Shown here: in pieces, positions 18,086 through 28,311 of the stretch
How positions within the stretch are numbered: the stretch's first letter is position 1
Layout: every line of letters begins with the position of its first letter
NCBI RefSeq assembly: GCF_011045195.1
Contig: NZ_CP049199.1
Coordinates: 1,736,001 to 1,800,000, forward strand
Direction: 5' to 3'
Length of the DNA: 64,000 bases
Source of the DNA: Caulobacter soli
GTDB taxonomy: Bacteria; Pseudomonadota; Alphaproteobacteria; Caulobacterales; Caulobacteraceae
Notes under the pieces: model-generated
What the model was told of the DNA's origin: nothing
The model's database searches: none
The model's input: only the letters and a program-made list of their open reading frames with translations
Program-made: the position numbers and the translations under genes

Positions 18086-19507
18086 ATGCGGTCCTATCGC
18101 GTCGTGCTTCCCGCCCTGGTCCTGATGGCCGCCTGCTCGCCGCAAGGGCCGTCGAAGGCCCAGACGATTCCGGACCTGGCCCAGCCGACCCGTCGCGTCC
18201 CGACCGACCCGATGTCGATGAAGGCCTCGTTCTCGCCGGTGGTGAAGAAGACCGCCCCGGCCATCGTCAACGTCGCCAGCAAGCGGGTGGTGCGCCAGCG
18301 CGTCGATCCGTTCTGGGACTTCTTCATGGGCGGTGGCGGCGGGGCCACCCGCGACCAGGTGCAGGGCTCGCTGGGCTCCGGCGCCATCGTGCGCGCCGAC
18401 GGGGTGATCATCACCAACCACCACAACATCGAGGGCATGAGCGACGTCACCGTCCAATTGGCCGACCGCCGGGAATTCCCGGCCACGGTGCTGCTCGACG
18501 ACCCGCGCTCGGACCTGGCGGTGCTGAAGATCGACACCAAGGGCGAGCGCCTGCCGGTGATCGCCATCGACGACCAGGAGCAGCTGGAGGTCGGCGACCT
18601 GGTCCTGGCCCTGGGCAACCCGTTCGGCGTCGGCCAGACCGTGACCAACGGCATCGTCTCGGCCCTGGCCCGCACCGATGTCGGGGCGGCCGAGTTCGGC
18701 AGCTACATCCAGACCGACGCGGCGATCAATCCGGGCAATTCCGGCGGTCCGCTGGTCGACATGGACGGCGACCTGATCGGCATCAACACCTTCATCATCT
18801 CGCGTTCGGGATCGTCGGCCGGTGTCGGCTTCGCGATCCCGGCCTCGGTCGTGCGCCAGGTGGTCAACACCGCCCTCGGCGGCGGCCACAGCGTGGTGCG
18901 CCCGTGGCTGGGCGTGAAGGGCCAGCCGGTGACCGGCGACATCGCCAAGAGCCTGGGCCTGGCCGCGCCGCGCGGCGTGGTGATCTCCGATGTCTATCCC
19001 GGCGGTTCGGCCGAGCGCGCCGGCGTCCGCGACGGCGACGTGATCCTGTCCATCGACGGCCAGGCGGTGAATGACGAGGGCGGCGGCGCCTTCGCCATCG
19101 GCACCCACAAGGTCGGCGATCGGGTCTCGGTGCTGATCAACCGCAACGGCAAGGAACAGACCCTGACCCTGCGCGCCGAGGCCGCGCCCGAGACTCCGGC
19201 CAAGGACGAGCGCGTTCTGAAAGGCCGCAACCCGTTCGACGGCGCCACCGTGGTCAACCTGTCGCCCGCCGTGGCCCAGGAGCTGGGCGTCGACCCGTTC
19301 GCCGGTCGCGGCGTGCTGGTCACCAAGATCGGCCAGGGCTTCGCGCTGAACGCCGGCCTGCGTCCCGGCGACTTCATCCGCGAGGTCAACGGCAAGACGA
19401 TCAACACCACCGCCGACCTGGCGGCGGCGTCGAACACAGCCGCGGCGACCTGGACCGTGACCATCGACCGCAACGGCCAGCGGATCACGGCGCGGCTTCG
19501 GGCCTAG
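18086..19507 (+). CDS. HtrA/Do-like periplasmic serine protease with two PDZ domains
   Basis: 473 residues. Hydrophobic N-terminus with a Cys at 17 (LMAAC), so it is a secreted protein and perhaps a lipoprotein, although the lipobox is imperfect. Trypsin-like protease domain with the triad His113 (TNHHNIEG), Asp143 (RSDLAVLK) and Ser219 (GNSGGP). Two PDZ domains follow (about 290-365 and 395-470), with GGSAERAGVRDGDVI in the first and LNAGLRPGDFI in the second. Role: periplasmic protein quality control. The sequence around the active His (NHHN rather than NNHV) is unusual for the family. Standalone gene before rarA. Confidence 0.92.
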   Translation: MRSYRVVLPALVLMAACSPQGPSKAQTIPDLAQPTRRVPTDPMSMKASFSPVVKKTAPAIVNVASKRVVRQRVDPFWDFFMGGGGGATRDQVQGSLGSGAIVRADGVIITNHHNIEGMSDVTVQLADRREFPATVLLDDPRSDLAVLKIDTKGERLPVIAIDDQEQLEVGDLVLALGNPFGVGQTVTNGIVSALARTDVGAAEFGSYIQTDAAINPGNSGGPLVDMDGDLIGINTFIISRSGSSAGVGFAIPASVVRQVVNTALGGGHSVVRPWLGVKGQPVTGDIAKSLGLAAPRGVVISDVYPGGSAERAGVRDGDVILSIDGQAVNDEGGGAFAIGTHKVGDRVSVLINRNGKEQTLTLRAEAAPETPAKDERVLKGRNPFDGATVVNLSPAVAQELGVDPFAGRGVLVTKIGQGFALNAGLRPGDFIREVNGKTINTTADLAAASNTAAATWTVTIDRNGQRITARLRA

Positions 19508-19514
19508 AACGTCA

Positions 19515-19580
19515 GGGGACATACGCTCGCGGCAAGGCTTCGCCAGGATCGTAAAAGCGGTCGAGCGAGTGTGTGTCCCC
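19515..19580. repeat. Intergenic inverted-repeat element, copy A
   Basis: A 66-bp element with arms GGGGACATACGCTCGC (19515-19530) and GCGAGTGTGTGTCCCC (19565-19580), which match in 14 of 16 positions when inverted. It begins 7 bases after the htrA-like stop and precedes rarA. Similar elements occur at 50709 and 52608. The inner part contains GCAAGGCTTCGCC, also nearly present in copy B. Confidence 0.85.
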
Positions 19581-19604
19581 GTTCCGTTCTGCTAGAAGGA
19601 CGAA

Positions 19605-20902
<1,298 letters not shown>

Positions 20903-20906
<4 letters not shown>

Positions 20907-21679
20907 AGCTTACCCCCGCGGTCCGTTTGACCGCCGCGATCGCCCTGATCCTGCTGCTGGCGGGCGCGGTGCTGCTGTGGCTGGCCGCCGTCACGCCCTG
21001 GCACACCGACTCCAACGCCTATTTCGCCGCCCTGCAGCGCCTGCGCGCTACGCTCTATTTCGGCCAGCCCGACGCCGAGACCTTCAAGCGCGCCACGGTC
21101 CGGTTCGCGGCGTTGCAGACCCAGTACGCGACCCACAAGTGGCTGTACGCCGACGTGGCCTATGCCTGCTTCAGCCTGGGGCTCTGCGCGGCGATCGTCG
21201 CGGGCCTGGCCCTGCGGTTCGGTGCGCAGCTGCTGCGCACGCAGAGGAGCGCGCTGGTCGTTCTCGGCGTGACCGTGCTGGCGCTGGCGGAGACCCTGGC
21301 GGGGCTGGCCGCCGACCCGCTGCACCGGTTCTATCGCGAACAACTGCCCGAATGGTCCGACGCGCTGGAGATCCCGCTGGCCGGGGCGCTGGTGGCGATG
21401 ATCCCGATCGCGACCGTTACCTTGCTGCTGGTCTTGCCGCCGCTGGTCTTCCGCCGCCGGTCGAGCGGGCCGCTGTTGGTCTTCACCCGGCCGCCGCATT
21501 GGCCGGCGATCCTCGCCAACGCGATCTACGCTCTGCCCCTGGCCTTCGCGGCGTTCCTGCTGACCAGCTTCGCCTCGCGCGGGGGCTGGGCCTTGGCGCC
21601 GGCCGGGCTGATGCTGTTGTGGCTGTTCCTGAATGGCCGGGCGTTGTGGATCGCGCCAAAAGAGGAAGCCGCGTCGTGA
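20903..21679 (+). CDS. Uncharacterised integral membrane protein
   Basis: 258 residues, not recognised. About six hydrophobic segments: residues 7-29 (TAAIALILLLAGAVLLWLAA), about 82-104, 115-137, 155-180, 208-228 and 232-252. The loop between the first two is hydrophilic and about 50 residues long. Coupled by start/stop overlaps to rarA (GTGA) and to the pseudouridine synthase downstream (GTGA), so it is co-expressed with them, but no functional connection is evident. Confidence 0.75.
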
Positions 21680-22506
21680 ACCGTCTCCCCGGCAAGCCAA
21701 ACAGGCGTCCGCCTGGCGTCGCCAAACCCAAGGCGTCGGACACGCCGGTCACCCTGACCCTGGAAGAGATCGAATTCACCAAGTCGCTGGTGATCCACGA
21801 GGACGACAGCGTCTTCGTGCTCAACAAGCCTGCGGGCCTGTCCAGCCAGGGCGGGCGCATCCAGGCCCATACGCTGGACGACCTGCTGTGGGCGCTGGCT
21901 CGTCGTGACCGGCCGCGACCGCGCCTTATCCACCGCTTGGACCGCGACACCTCGGGCGTGATCCTGACCGCGCGCACAAAGCCGGCGGCGACCTTCCTGG
22001 GCAAGGCCCTGATGGGCAAGCGGTTCCGCAAGACCTATCTGGCGATCGTCACGCCGGGCGCGCCCGAGCCGCGCGGGGGGCAGATCGACAGCCCATTGCG
22101 CCGCGAGTCGATCGGGCGCGAGGCCTATATGCGGGTCTGCGCGGCCGATCATCCCGACGCCGAGACCGCCCGCAGCCGTTATCGCACCCTGGCCGCCGTC
22201 GACGGCGCGGCCTTGGTCGAGCTGAGCCCCGACACGGGTCGCATGCACCAGCTGCGGGTCCACATGGCCTCGATCGGGCGACCGATCGCCGGCGATAGCC
22301 GCTATGGCGGGGCGCTGATGCTGGGCGGGGCGCCCGTGCCGCGCCTGATGCTGCACGCCGCCAGCCTGGTCTTCCCGCATCCCGAGGGCGGCGAGCGGCG
22401 GATCAGCGCGCCGATTCCGGACGACATGCGCACGGTTCTGACTAAGCTGGGCCTTGCCGTTCCGGAACAGGCCGCGTCGGAACGGGGACGCCCCGACGTT
22501 CGTTAA
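21676..22506 (+). CDS. RluA-family 23S/tRNA pseudouridine synthase without S4 domain
   Basis: 276 residues. Converts uridine to pseudouridine in rRNA or tRNA. The catalytic motif HRLDRDTSG is present with the aspartate at about residue 89; VFVLNKPAGLSSQGG precedes it and TGRMHQLRVHMASIGRPIAGDSRYGG follows. The N-terminal 25 residues are basic and no S4 RNA-binding domain is present, unlike the second paralogue at 26069. GTG start at 21676 overlaps the previous stop. The exact target site cannot be told. Confidence 0.9.
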   Translation: MNRLPGKPNRRPPGVAKPKASDTPVTLTLEEIEFTKSLVIHEDDSVFVLNKPAGLSSQGGRIQAHTLDDLLWALARRDRPRPRLIHRLDRDTSGVILTARTKPAATFLGKALMGKRFRKTYLAIVTPGAPEPRGGQIDSPLRRESIGREAYMRVCAADHPDAETARSRYRTLAAVDGAALVELSPDTGRMHQLRVHMASIGRPIAGDSRYGGALMLGGAPVPRLMLHAASLVFPHPEGGERRISAPIPDDMRTVLTKLGLAVPEQAASERGRPDVR

Positions 22507-22526
22507 GCCTGGCAGGAGATTTCGCC

Positions 22527-23036
22527 ATGAAACGCCTGATCGTACTCGCCTTTTCCGCCGCCCTTTTGAGCGCCTGCGCCACGTCGCCGACGCTGTACGC
22601 GCCGCAGACCGCGCCGCGCGGGGCCGGCTATACCGAATATCGCCTGGAGGCCGGTCGCTACCGCGTCACCTTCCAGGGCAATCCCGGCGCGCCGGTCAAC
22701 CAGGTCTCGGACTACGCCCTGTTGCGCTCGGCCGAGCTGGCCCTGCGCGACGGCTACGACTGGTTCCGGGTGGCCGATCGGATGACCCAGCAGACCGGAT
22801 CGAACAGCGGCTCGACCCTGTCGATCGGCGGCGGTTCCAGCAGCTACGACTACGGTCGGCGCGGCGGCAGTTCGGTGGGGCTGGGCGTTGGCACCAGCTT
22901 CAACCTCGGCCCGGGGCCGGCGGTGAGCAGCTCGATGGAGGTGGTGTTCGGCAAGGGCCAGCCGCCCCGTGACGCCGACGTCTACGACGCCCGCGCCATC
23001 GTCCGCACCGTGGGGCAGGGCCGCGCGGCGGTTTAG
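22527..23036 (+). CDS. CC0125/CC1285-family lipoprotein
   Basis: 169 residues. Signal peptide ending in a good lipobox, LLSAC, with the lipidated Cys at 17. The mature protein contains GYTEYRLEAGRYRVTFQGNPG and VSDYALLRSAELALRDGYDWFRV, which match a small outer-membrane-type lipoprotein family named after two C. vibrioides loci (CC0125/CC1285). A Gly/Ser-rich middle (about residues 90-130) separates this from the C-terminal DVYDARAIVRTV. Function unknown; the family supports a Caulobacter-type host. Confidence 0.85.
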   Translation: MKRLIVLAFSAALLSACATSPTLYAPQTAPRGAGYTEYRLEAGRYRVTFQGNPGAPVNQVSDYALLRSAELALRDGYDWFRVADRMTQQTGSNSGSTLSIGGGSSSYDYGRRGGSSVGLGVGTSFNLGPGPAVSSSMEVVFGKGQPPRDADVYDARAIVRTVGQGRAAV

Positions 23037-23042
23037 ATCGGC

Positions 23043-24311
23043 CTAGCCGACCGCCTTCTTGGTCGTCGCCGAGATCGGATGCGAGGCGCGAAGCGCCGCG
23101 TGGGTCAAGCCAGCGGTTTCGGCGGCGGCGAAGTAGCCCTCGGCCGGCAGGCCTTGCAGGGCGACCATCGGAGCCAGGCCCTTGGCGTCGCGGCCAAAGG
23201 CCATGATGTCGGCGGCGATCTTCTCGGCCGGACCCATCAGGTCGCTGGCGTCCAGGGTCAGGCCCTGCAGGCGGGCGTCGCGCAGCACGCGCAGCGCTTC
23301 CTTCTCGGGCGGCACGCGGGCGATGACGCCGCGCGTCAGGGCCTTGAGCAGTCCGACCACTTCCAGCAAACGGCCGGCGGGGGTGCCGCGCGTGACGTCG
23401 ACCAGCTCCACCATCACGCCACCGCGCAGCAGGGCCAGGGACAGGCCCGTGGTGCCGGTCAGCATGTCGCGGCCGCGCTGGGTGCCCAAGGTGCGGAACG
23501 AGGCCGGCACGATCAGGTCGGGACGGTCGTGACCCTGCGACGAGCGGGCGAAGACCGTGGCGTATTTCAGGGCCGCTTCGTCGATGAAGGCGGCGTCGCG
23601 GTCGGGCAGGCGCGAAACGGCGCGAGCGCTGATCTGCTTGCCCGAGCCCAGGTGGGTGACCACCGGCTCGATGCGCACGGCCGTGGCCACGTTGCGCTTG
23701 AGGCTGATCATGTGCTCGAGCGTGAAGTCGACGCGCAGAGCCGCGCCGCCGGCCGTGGTGAAGGCCACGGGCGTGCGCCGGGTCTCTTCCAGCGGATCGA
23801 TGTCAAAGCGGATGGGCGAGCGAGTCGAATCGCGACGGGCGCGGGCGGCCAGGATCACGGCCGCGTCGACAGGACGGCAGACGACACCGCCGGCCTCGAC
23901 GCCGATCACGGCGCGCACGCCCAGGTCGGTGGGCTCGGCCGCGCCCAGCAGATGGGTCAGCACGTCTTCCAGGATGCGCACGCTGGTGGCCTGGGCGGCG
24001 AGGCCCTGGTCGTTGTTCATGGCGATCAGGAAGTCGTCTTCGCCGATCCGGGCGCGCAGGTCGCTGCGGTCCAGATGCTCGGCCAGCTTGCGTTCGACAT
24101 AGGTCCAGACGTCGACGCGCTTCTTGTCCCACCAGTCACCGGCCCAACGGCGGATCGGCTTGACGCTGATGACGTTGACCGACCCGCGAGCGATCAGCTC
24201 CGACCCCGCCAGGCGTTGGAGCACGGGTCCGCTCAGAGCCAGGTGCTCGTTTCGGTCGTCGCTGTGGCTCGAATCGAAGGGCATGGCGGCCTTGGAGCGG
24301 GAGGAGCCCAT
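23043..24311 (-). CDS. Degenerate GGDEF/EAL-like protein of unknown function
   Basis: 422 residues, not confidently assigned. Residues 80-125 resemble the core of a GGDEF domain, but the catalytic signature reads GEDDF inside ARIGEDDFLIAMNN, so cyclase activity is unlikely. The C-terminal half (about 190-420), with LEHMISLKRNVATAVRIEPVV and later GGVMVELVDVTRGTPAGRLLEVV, loosely follows an EAL-like layout but lacks the EAL and metal-binding residues. It could be a c-di-GMP receptor or a fully divergent scaffold. AAGG lies 8 bases upstream of the ATG. It is convergent with the lipoprotein gene, only 6 bases apart. Confidence 0.6.
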   Translation of the reverse strand: MGSSRSKAAMPFDSSHSDDRNEHLALSGPVLQRLAGSELIARGSVNVISVKPIRRWAGDWWDKKRVDVWTYVERKLAEHLDRSDLRARIGEDDFLIAMNNDQGLAAQATSVRILEDVLTHLLGAAEPTDLGVRAVIGVEAGGVVCRPVDAAVILAARARRDSTRSPIRFDIDPLEETRRTPVAFTTAGGAALRVDFTLEHMISLKRNVATAVRIEPVVTHLGSGKQISARAVSRLPDRDAAFIDEAALKYATVFARSSQGHDRPDLIVPASFRTLGTQRGRDMLTGTTGLSLALLRGGVMVELVDVTRGTPAGRLLEVVGLLKALTRGVIARVPPEKEALRVLRDARLQGLTLDASDLMGPAEKIAADIMAFGRDAKGLAPMVALQGLPAEGYFAAAETAGLTHAALRASHPISATTKKAVG

Positions 24312-24415
24312 AGAATGCCTTTACAGCCTTAACGCGCGGTGCAGGAACACGGTTTTCAAACGAGGTTACCGTAACGCGCTTAAACGTTAAAATGCACGTT
24401 TCACGGGCTCTTTCC

Positions 24416-25573
24416 TCAGTCGAAAATCGGCTCCGGGTCCGGAATGGCGTAAACGACGGGGACGATGCAGCCGCGATAGCCCTCCGCCGGCGCGGCGGGA
24501 TGCGCGCTCCACAGCAGACCTCGAGCCGCTTCGCCGAACGCGGCGCTGGGTTCGGACGCCAGAACCTCGACATTGCCGACCTGGCCCCACGGCGCCACGT
24601 CGAAGCGCAGATAGGCCCAGCCGGCGACTTTCCGGGCGGCGTAGGCGCGCGGATAGTTCTTGGCGGCGGGCAGGTTCAGGGCCGCCTTGGTCACGTCGCA
24701 CTTGTCGCCGGGACGCTCGAAGCTGGTGAGCGTCGGGCGCGGCGGGGCGGGGGTGTCGCGCGGGGTGGCGGCGAAGGTTCCGTAACAGGCCTTGACCGGC
24801 TTGCCCGGCTGGAAGCGGCTGCCGGCGATGGCCGCCGCGGCGGCGTCGGCCAGGGCGGGATCGCCGCTCTGGGTCTCGACGCGGACATCGCGCGGCGCGC
24901 CGTCGGCGTCGATGTCGTAGGTCACGGCCGCCCAGGCCGGGTTCAGGTCGCGGTCGTTGAAGCGGCGCAGGTCCGGATAGGCGATCGTCTTGGGAAGTCG
25001 ACGCGGCGCCAGGCCGCAATCGCCGACCTTTGACACCGCCTCGCGCACCGCCGGCGGCGTGTTGCGGCGCTCGAACGCGATCAACTCCAGCAGGTCGGCG
25101 CGACGGGCCTGGACCAGCGGAACGCGCTGCGACGTCAGGGCGACCTGGCAGCCAGAAGCCGGCGCGCCCGAGGCGAACCGCCAGCTGGCCAGGGCCGCGA
25201 TCGAGGGATCGGAGGCGTCGCTCGAGCGTCCGGGCCCGACCTTGCGGATATCGGTCGGACGACCGTCGGCGTCGATCGCGAAGGTCAGGACGTCATCCTT
25301 GGAGGCCTTGGCGGTGACGACGGTCTCTTCGGACGGGGCCAGGCTTGCGATCACAGGGGCGATGGTCGACGCGGTCGGGACGGCCCTGGGATGCAGCGCC
25401 GCCGCTTCGAGCACGGGCGTGGCGCGCCCGCCGGCGCAAGTCGCTTCGCGCGGCGGTGGGGCGAAGACAATGAGGTCCAGGGATGGCGCGCCACTGGCCG
25501 GCGGCGACGTCGAAACGGCGGCGAACACGGGGGAGGCGATCAGCAGGCTCAGGACGGTCGCGCGCAGCAGCAT
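24416..25573 (-). CDS. Secreted protein with three TonB-C-like repeats
   Basis: About 385 residues with a signal peptide (LLRATVLSLLIASPVFA). Three blocks each resemble a TonB C-terminal domain (beta strand, asp-rich turn, helix, strand): FAIDADGRPTDIRKV (about residues 105-145), TYDIDADGAPRDVRVETQSGDPALADAA (about 220-270) and YLRFDVAPWGQVGNVEVLASEPSAAFGEAA (about 330-370). No membrane anchor or proline-rich linker is present, so it is not a classical TonB. I prefer the start at 25573, which has a TGAGGA site; an ATG at 25585 lacks one. Role unknown, perhaps periplasmic protein-protein contacts. Confidence 0.7.
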   Translation of the reverse strand: MLLRATVLSLLIASPVFAAVSTSPPASGAPSLDLIVFAPPPREATCAGGRATPVLEAAALHPRAVPTASTIAPVIASLAPSEETVVTAKASKDDVLTFAIDADGRPTDIRKVGPGRSSDASDPSIAALASWRFASGAPASGCQVALTSQRVPLVQARRADLLELIAFERRNTPPAVREAVSKVGDCGLAPRRLPKTIAYPDLRRFNDRDLNPAWAAVTYDIDADGAPRDVRVETQSGDPALADAAAAAIAGSRFQPGKPVKACYGTFAATPRDTPAPPRPTLTSFERPGDKCDVTKAALNLPAAKNYPRAYAARKVAGWAYLRFDVAPWGQVGNVEVLASEPSAAFGEAARGLLWSAHPAAPAEGYRGCIVPVVYAIPDPEPIFD

Positions 25574-25685
25574 GGGGATCCTCATGAGATTTACGGATGC
25601 TACCTAAGGTTACGTGAGGTGACAATCGCCGGCGCTCTCACCCGCGCGACTTGGCGTTCGCGGCCGCCCGGCGCATAAGGGCGCG

Positions 25686-26072
25686 ATGATCAAACTCCTC
25701 CTCGTGGCCGCCGGAGGCGCTCTTGGCTCCGTCGCCCGCTATCTGGTGGGCGTTCAGGCCTCGCGCCTGTTCGGATCGAACTGGCCCTACGGCACCTTCG
25801 TCGTCAACCTGACAGGCGGGCTGCTCATGGGGTTGCTGGCCGCCTGGCTGGCCCTGCGGGGCGGCGCGCAACAAGAGCAATGGCGAGTCCTGCTCGGTGT
25901 CGGCGTCATGGGCGGCTTCACCACCTTTTCGGCCTTTTCGCTGGAGACCGCGCTGATGATCGAGAAGCGCGCCTACGCCCAGGCCTTTACCTATACGTCC
26001 GCCAGCGTGATCCTGTCCGTGGCGGCCCTTTTCGCGGGCCTCTTGATCGCCCGCAGGATTTTCGCGGCATGA
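25686..26072 (+). CDS. crcB: Fluoride ion channel/exporter CrcB (Fluc)
   Basis: 128 residues, four membrane segments, the expected size. Fluc channels work as antiparallel dimers that expel fluoride. Recognisable by GGALGSVARYLVG near the N-terminus, YGTFVVNLTGGLLMGLL (about residues 36-52) with the conserved Asn, and GVMGGFTTFSAFSLET (about 77-92) with the paired phenylalanines. No fluoride riboswitch could be recognised in the 100 bases upstream. Its stop overlaps the next ATG (ATGA). Confidence 0.95.
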   Translation: MIKLLLVAAGGALGSVARYLVGVQASRLFGSNWPYGTFVVNLTGGLLMGLLAAWLALRGGAQQEQWRVLLGVGVMGGFTTFSAFSLETALMIEKRAYAQAFTYTSASVILSVAALFAGLLIARRIFAA

Positions 26073-27058
26073 AAGAAGTTCGGACGATCTATGTGGACGC
26101 GGGCGAGGACGGGGTCCGTCTGGACCGCTGGTTCAAGCGCCGTTGGCCCCACCTGAACCACATCCAGCTCAACAAGCTGTTCCGCTCGGGCCAGGTGCGG
26201 GTCGACGGCTCGCGCGCCAAGGCCGACACCAAGCTGGCGGCCGGCAGCCAGATCCGGGTGCCGCCGCTGCCCGACGCCCCCGATCCGACCGACAAGGGCA
26301 AGCTGAGCCCTCGCGACATCGCCTTCGCCAAGTCGCTGGTGCTGTACGAGGACGAGGAAGTCCTGGCGCTGAACAAGCCGGCCGGCCTGGCCGTGCAGGG
26401 CGGCACCAAGACCACCCACCATATCGACAAGCTGCTCAGCGCCTGGGGCGAGGGCGTCAACCGGCCCAAGCTGGTGCACCGCCTGGACCGCGACACCTCC
26501 GGCGTGCTGTTGCTGGGCAAGACACCGGCCGCCGCCGCTCGCCTGTCTGGTTCGTTCGCCAAGCGCAAGGCGCAGAAGACCTATTGGGCGATCGTCGCCG
26601 GCAATCCGCACCCGACCGAAGGCGTGATCGAGCTGCATCTCGCCAAGCGCGGGGTTGGGGACCGCGAGCTGGTGGTGCCGGCCGAGCCCAAGGATCCGGA
26701 CGGCCAGCCGGCCGAGACCGAGTTCGTTTCGATCAGCCGCGCCGGTCCGCGCGTCACCTGGATGGCGCTGCGTCCGCACACCGGCCGCACCCACCAGCTG
26801 CGCGCCCACATGAAGGCCATCGGTCACCCGATCCTGGGCGACCCCAAGTACAGCGACGACAAGGCCGCCCAACTGTCGGAGGGGCTGAAGCTGCAACTGC
26901 ACGCCCGCTCGATCATCCTGCCGCACCCGTCGGTGGGCACCCTGGCCATCCAGGCGCCGCTCAGCCCCGAGATGAAGGCCGGTTTCGCCAAGTTCGGCTT
27001 CTCCGAGGACGAGGCCGAGTACGACCCGTTCGCCCGGCGGCAGACCAAGCGACGCTAG
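26069..27058 (+). CDS. RluA-family pseudouridine synthase with S4 domain (RluC/RluD type)
   Basis: 329 residues. N-terminal S4 RNA-binding domain (about residues 12-65: GVRLDRWFKRRWPHLNHIQ, GQVRVDG), then the catalytic domain with HRLDRDTSG, catalytic Asp at about 140, and GRTHQLRAHMKAIGHPILGDPKY. Such enzymes modify 23S rRNA helices, so RluC is the likely equivalent, but the position specificity is not certain. The start at 26069 overlaps the crcB stop. A second paralogue without S4 lies at 21676. Confidence 0.92.
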   Translation: MKEVRTIYVDAGEDGVRLDRWFKRRWPHLNHIQLNKLFRSGQVRVDGSRAKADTKLAAGSQIRVPPLPDAPDPTDKGKLSPRDIAFAKSLVLYEDEEVLALNKPAGLAVQGGTKTTHHIDKLLSAWGEGVNRPKLVHRLDRDTSGVLLLGKTPAAAARLSGSFAKRKAQKTYWAIVAGNPHPTEGVIELHLAKRGVGDRELVVPAEPKDPDGQPAETEFVSISRAGPRVTWMALRPHTGRTHQLRAHMKAIGHPILGDPKYSDDKAAQLSEGLKLQLHARSIILPHPSVGTLAIQAPLSPEMKAGFAKFGFSEDEAEYDPFARRQTKRR

Positions 27059-27067
27059 GACGCGGCC

Positions 27068-28258
27068 ATGGCTCCAGACACCGCGCCGATTGTCCAGGCT
27101 CGGGACCTGCGGCGTCGCGGCCTGGCGGAACAGGCGGAGGCCGTGCTGCGCGCCGCCGTGCGCCGACAGCCCGATCATCTGGAGGCGCACCGCGACTTGG
27201 TGCAGCTGATCTGGACCCGCACCAGCGACGCGGGCCAGGCCATGGCCGAGCTCGACGCCGCGGTCGAGGCCTTGCCCCACGCCCTGGGCCTGCGGGTGAC
27301 CCGGGCGCGGCTGCTGGGCGCGGTGGGGCGCTCGGACCTGTCCCATACGGCCTACGAAGCCCTATGCGCCACTCCGGCCGGGGGCGATCCGCGTGTTCTG
27401 ATGGAGGCCAGCCGCGCGGCGGTCGCTCATGATCCAGCGACGGCCGTGGCTCACGCCCGGCGCGCGGCCGCCGCCTTGCCCGGCGACCTGCGCGCCGCCT
27501 GCGTGCTGGCCGAGGCGCTGCTGGCGAACGGTCAGGCCGAGCAGGCCGCGCCGGTGATCGAGGATGTGCTGGCCAAGGTCCCGGACGACCAGGGCGTCCT
27601 GGCCCTGGCCGCCACGGCCTGGCGCCTGACCGGCGATCCGCGCTATTGGGCCCTCTACGACTACGACGCCTTCGTCGGCGGCGGCCCGATCGCGGTTCCG
27701 CCCGGTTGGAACGACCTGCCGTCCTATCTGCGGGACCTCGTCGCCGCCCTGGATCGCCTGCACGCGCGCGAGACCGACCCGATCGGCCAGTCGGTGCGCC
27801 TGGGCACCCAGACCCGCCACGACCTGCTGCGCGATCCCGATCCCGCCATCCAGGCCTTCTTCCGCGCCGTCGACGCGCCGATCCGCGCCTATCTGGACGG
27901 GCTGGGGCAGGGCGAGGATCCCGTGCGGCGGCGCAAGCGATCCGGCTATCGCATCGTCGGGGCCTGGTCGGTGAACCTGCGGCCGGGCGGTTTCCATATC
28001 GACCACATCCATGCCGAGGGATGGCTGTCCTCGGCCTGCCACATCGAGGCGTCGGTCGGGGACGAGGACCACGCGGGATGGCTGAGGTTCGGCCAGCCGG
28101 GCCTGCCGACCCAGCCGCGCCTGGAAGCCGAGCGGTTCCAGCGGCCCGAGCCGGGGCGGCTGGTGCTGTTTCCGTCGTACATGTGGCACGGCACCGCGCC
28201 GTTCATGACCGGGCCGCGTCGCCTGACCATCGCCTTCGACCTCGTTCCCAGCGCTTGA
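27068..28258 (+). CDS. TPR-containing putative 2OG-Fe(II) oxygenase
   Basis: 396 residues. Residues 1-190 are Ala/Leu-rich helical repeats of the tetratricopeptide kind (for example LAEQAEAVLRAAVRRQPDHLEA and LRAACVLAEALLANGQAEQAAPVIEDVL). Residues 200-396 match a small family of putative 2-oxoglutarate/Fe(II) oxygenases: FHIDHIHAEGWLSSACHIE contributes the first iron ligands and SYMWHGTAPFMTGPRRLTIAFDL the distal His and the Arg for 2-oxoglutarate. Probably a protein hydroxylase or sensor; substrate unknown. Follows the pseudouridine synthase after 9 bases. Confidence 0.8.
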   Translation: MAPDTAPIVQARDLRRRGLAEQAEAVLRAAVRRQPDHLEAHRDLVQLIWTRTSDAGQAMAELDAAVEALPHALGLRVTRARLLGAVGRSDLSHTAYEALCATPAGGDPRVLMEASRAAVAHDPATAVAHARRAAAALPGDLRAACVLAEALLANGQAEQAAPVIEDVLAKVPDDQGVLALAATAWRLTGDPRYWALYDYDAFVGGGPIAVPPGWNDLPSYLRDLVAALDRLHARETDPIGQSVRLGTQTRHDLLRDPDPAIQAFFRAVDAPIRAYLDGLGQGEDPVRRRKRSGYRIVGAWSVNLRPGGFHIDHIHAEGWLSSACHIEASVGDEDHAGWLRFGQPGLPTQPRLEAERFQRPEPGRLVLFPSYMWHGTAPFMTGPRRLTIAFDLVPSA

Positions 28259-28311
28259 GCGCGCTCTTGGGCTGTGAGATGGTTTTTCCTCAATCTTGAG
28301 GGGTGTTTCCC

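Noticed and set aside
24380..24390. TTAAACGTTAA as a CtrA box
   Set aside because: The half-sites are 3 bases apart, while the CtrA site needs TTAA-N7-TTAA.
25586..25685. Fluoride riboswitch before crcB
   Set aside because: I could not find the conserved crcB-motif elements in the 100 bases upstream; a covariance-model search would decide.
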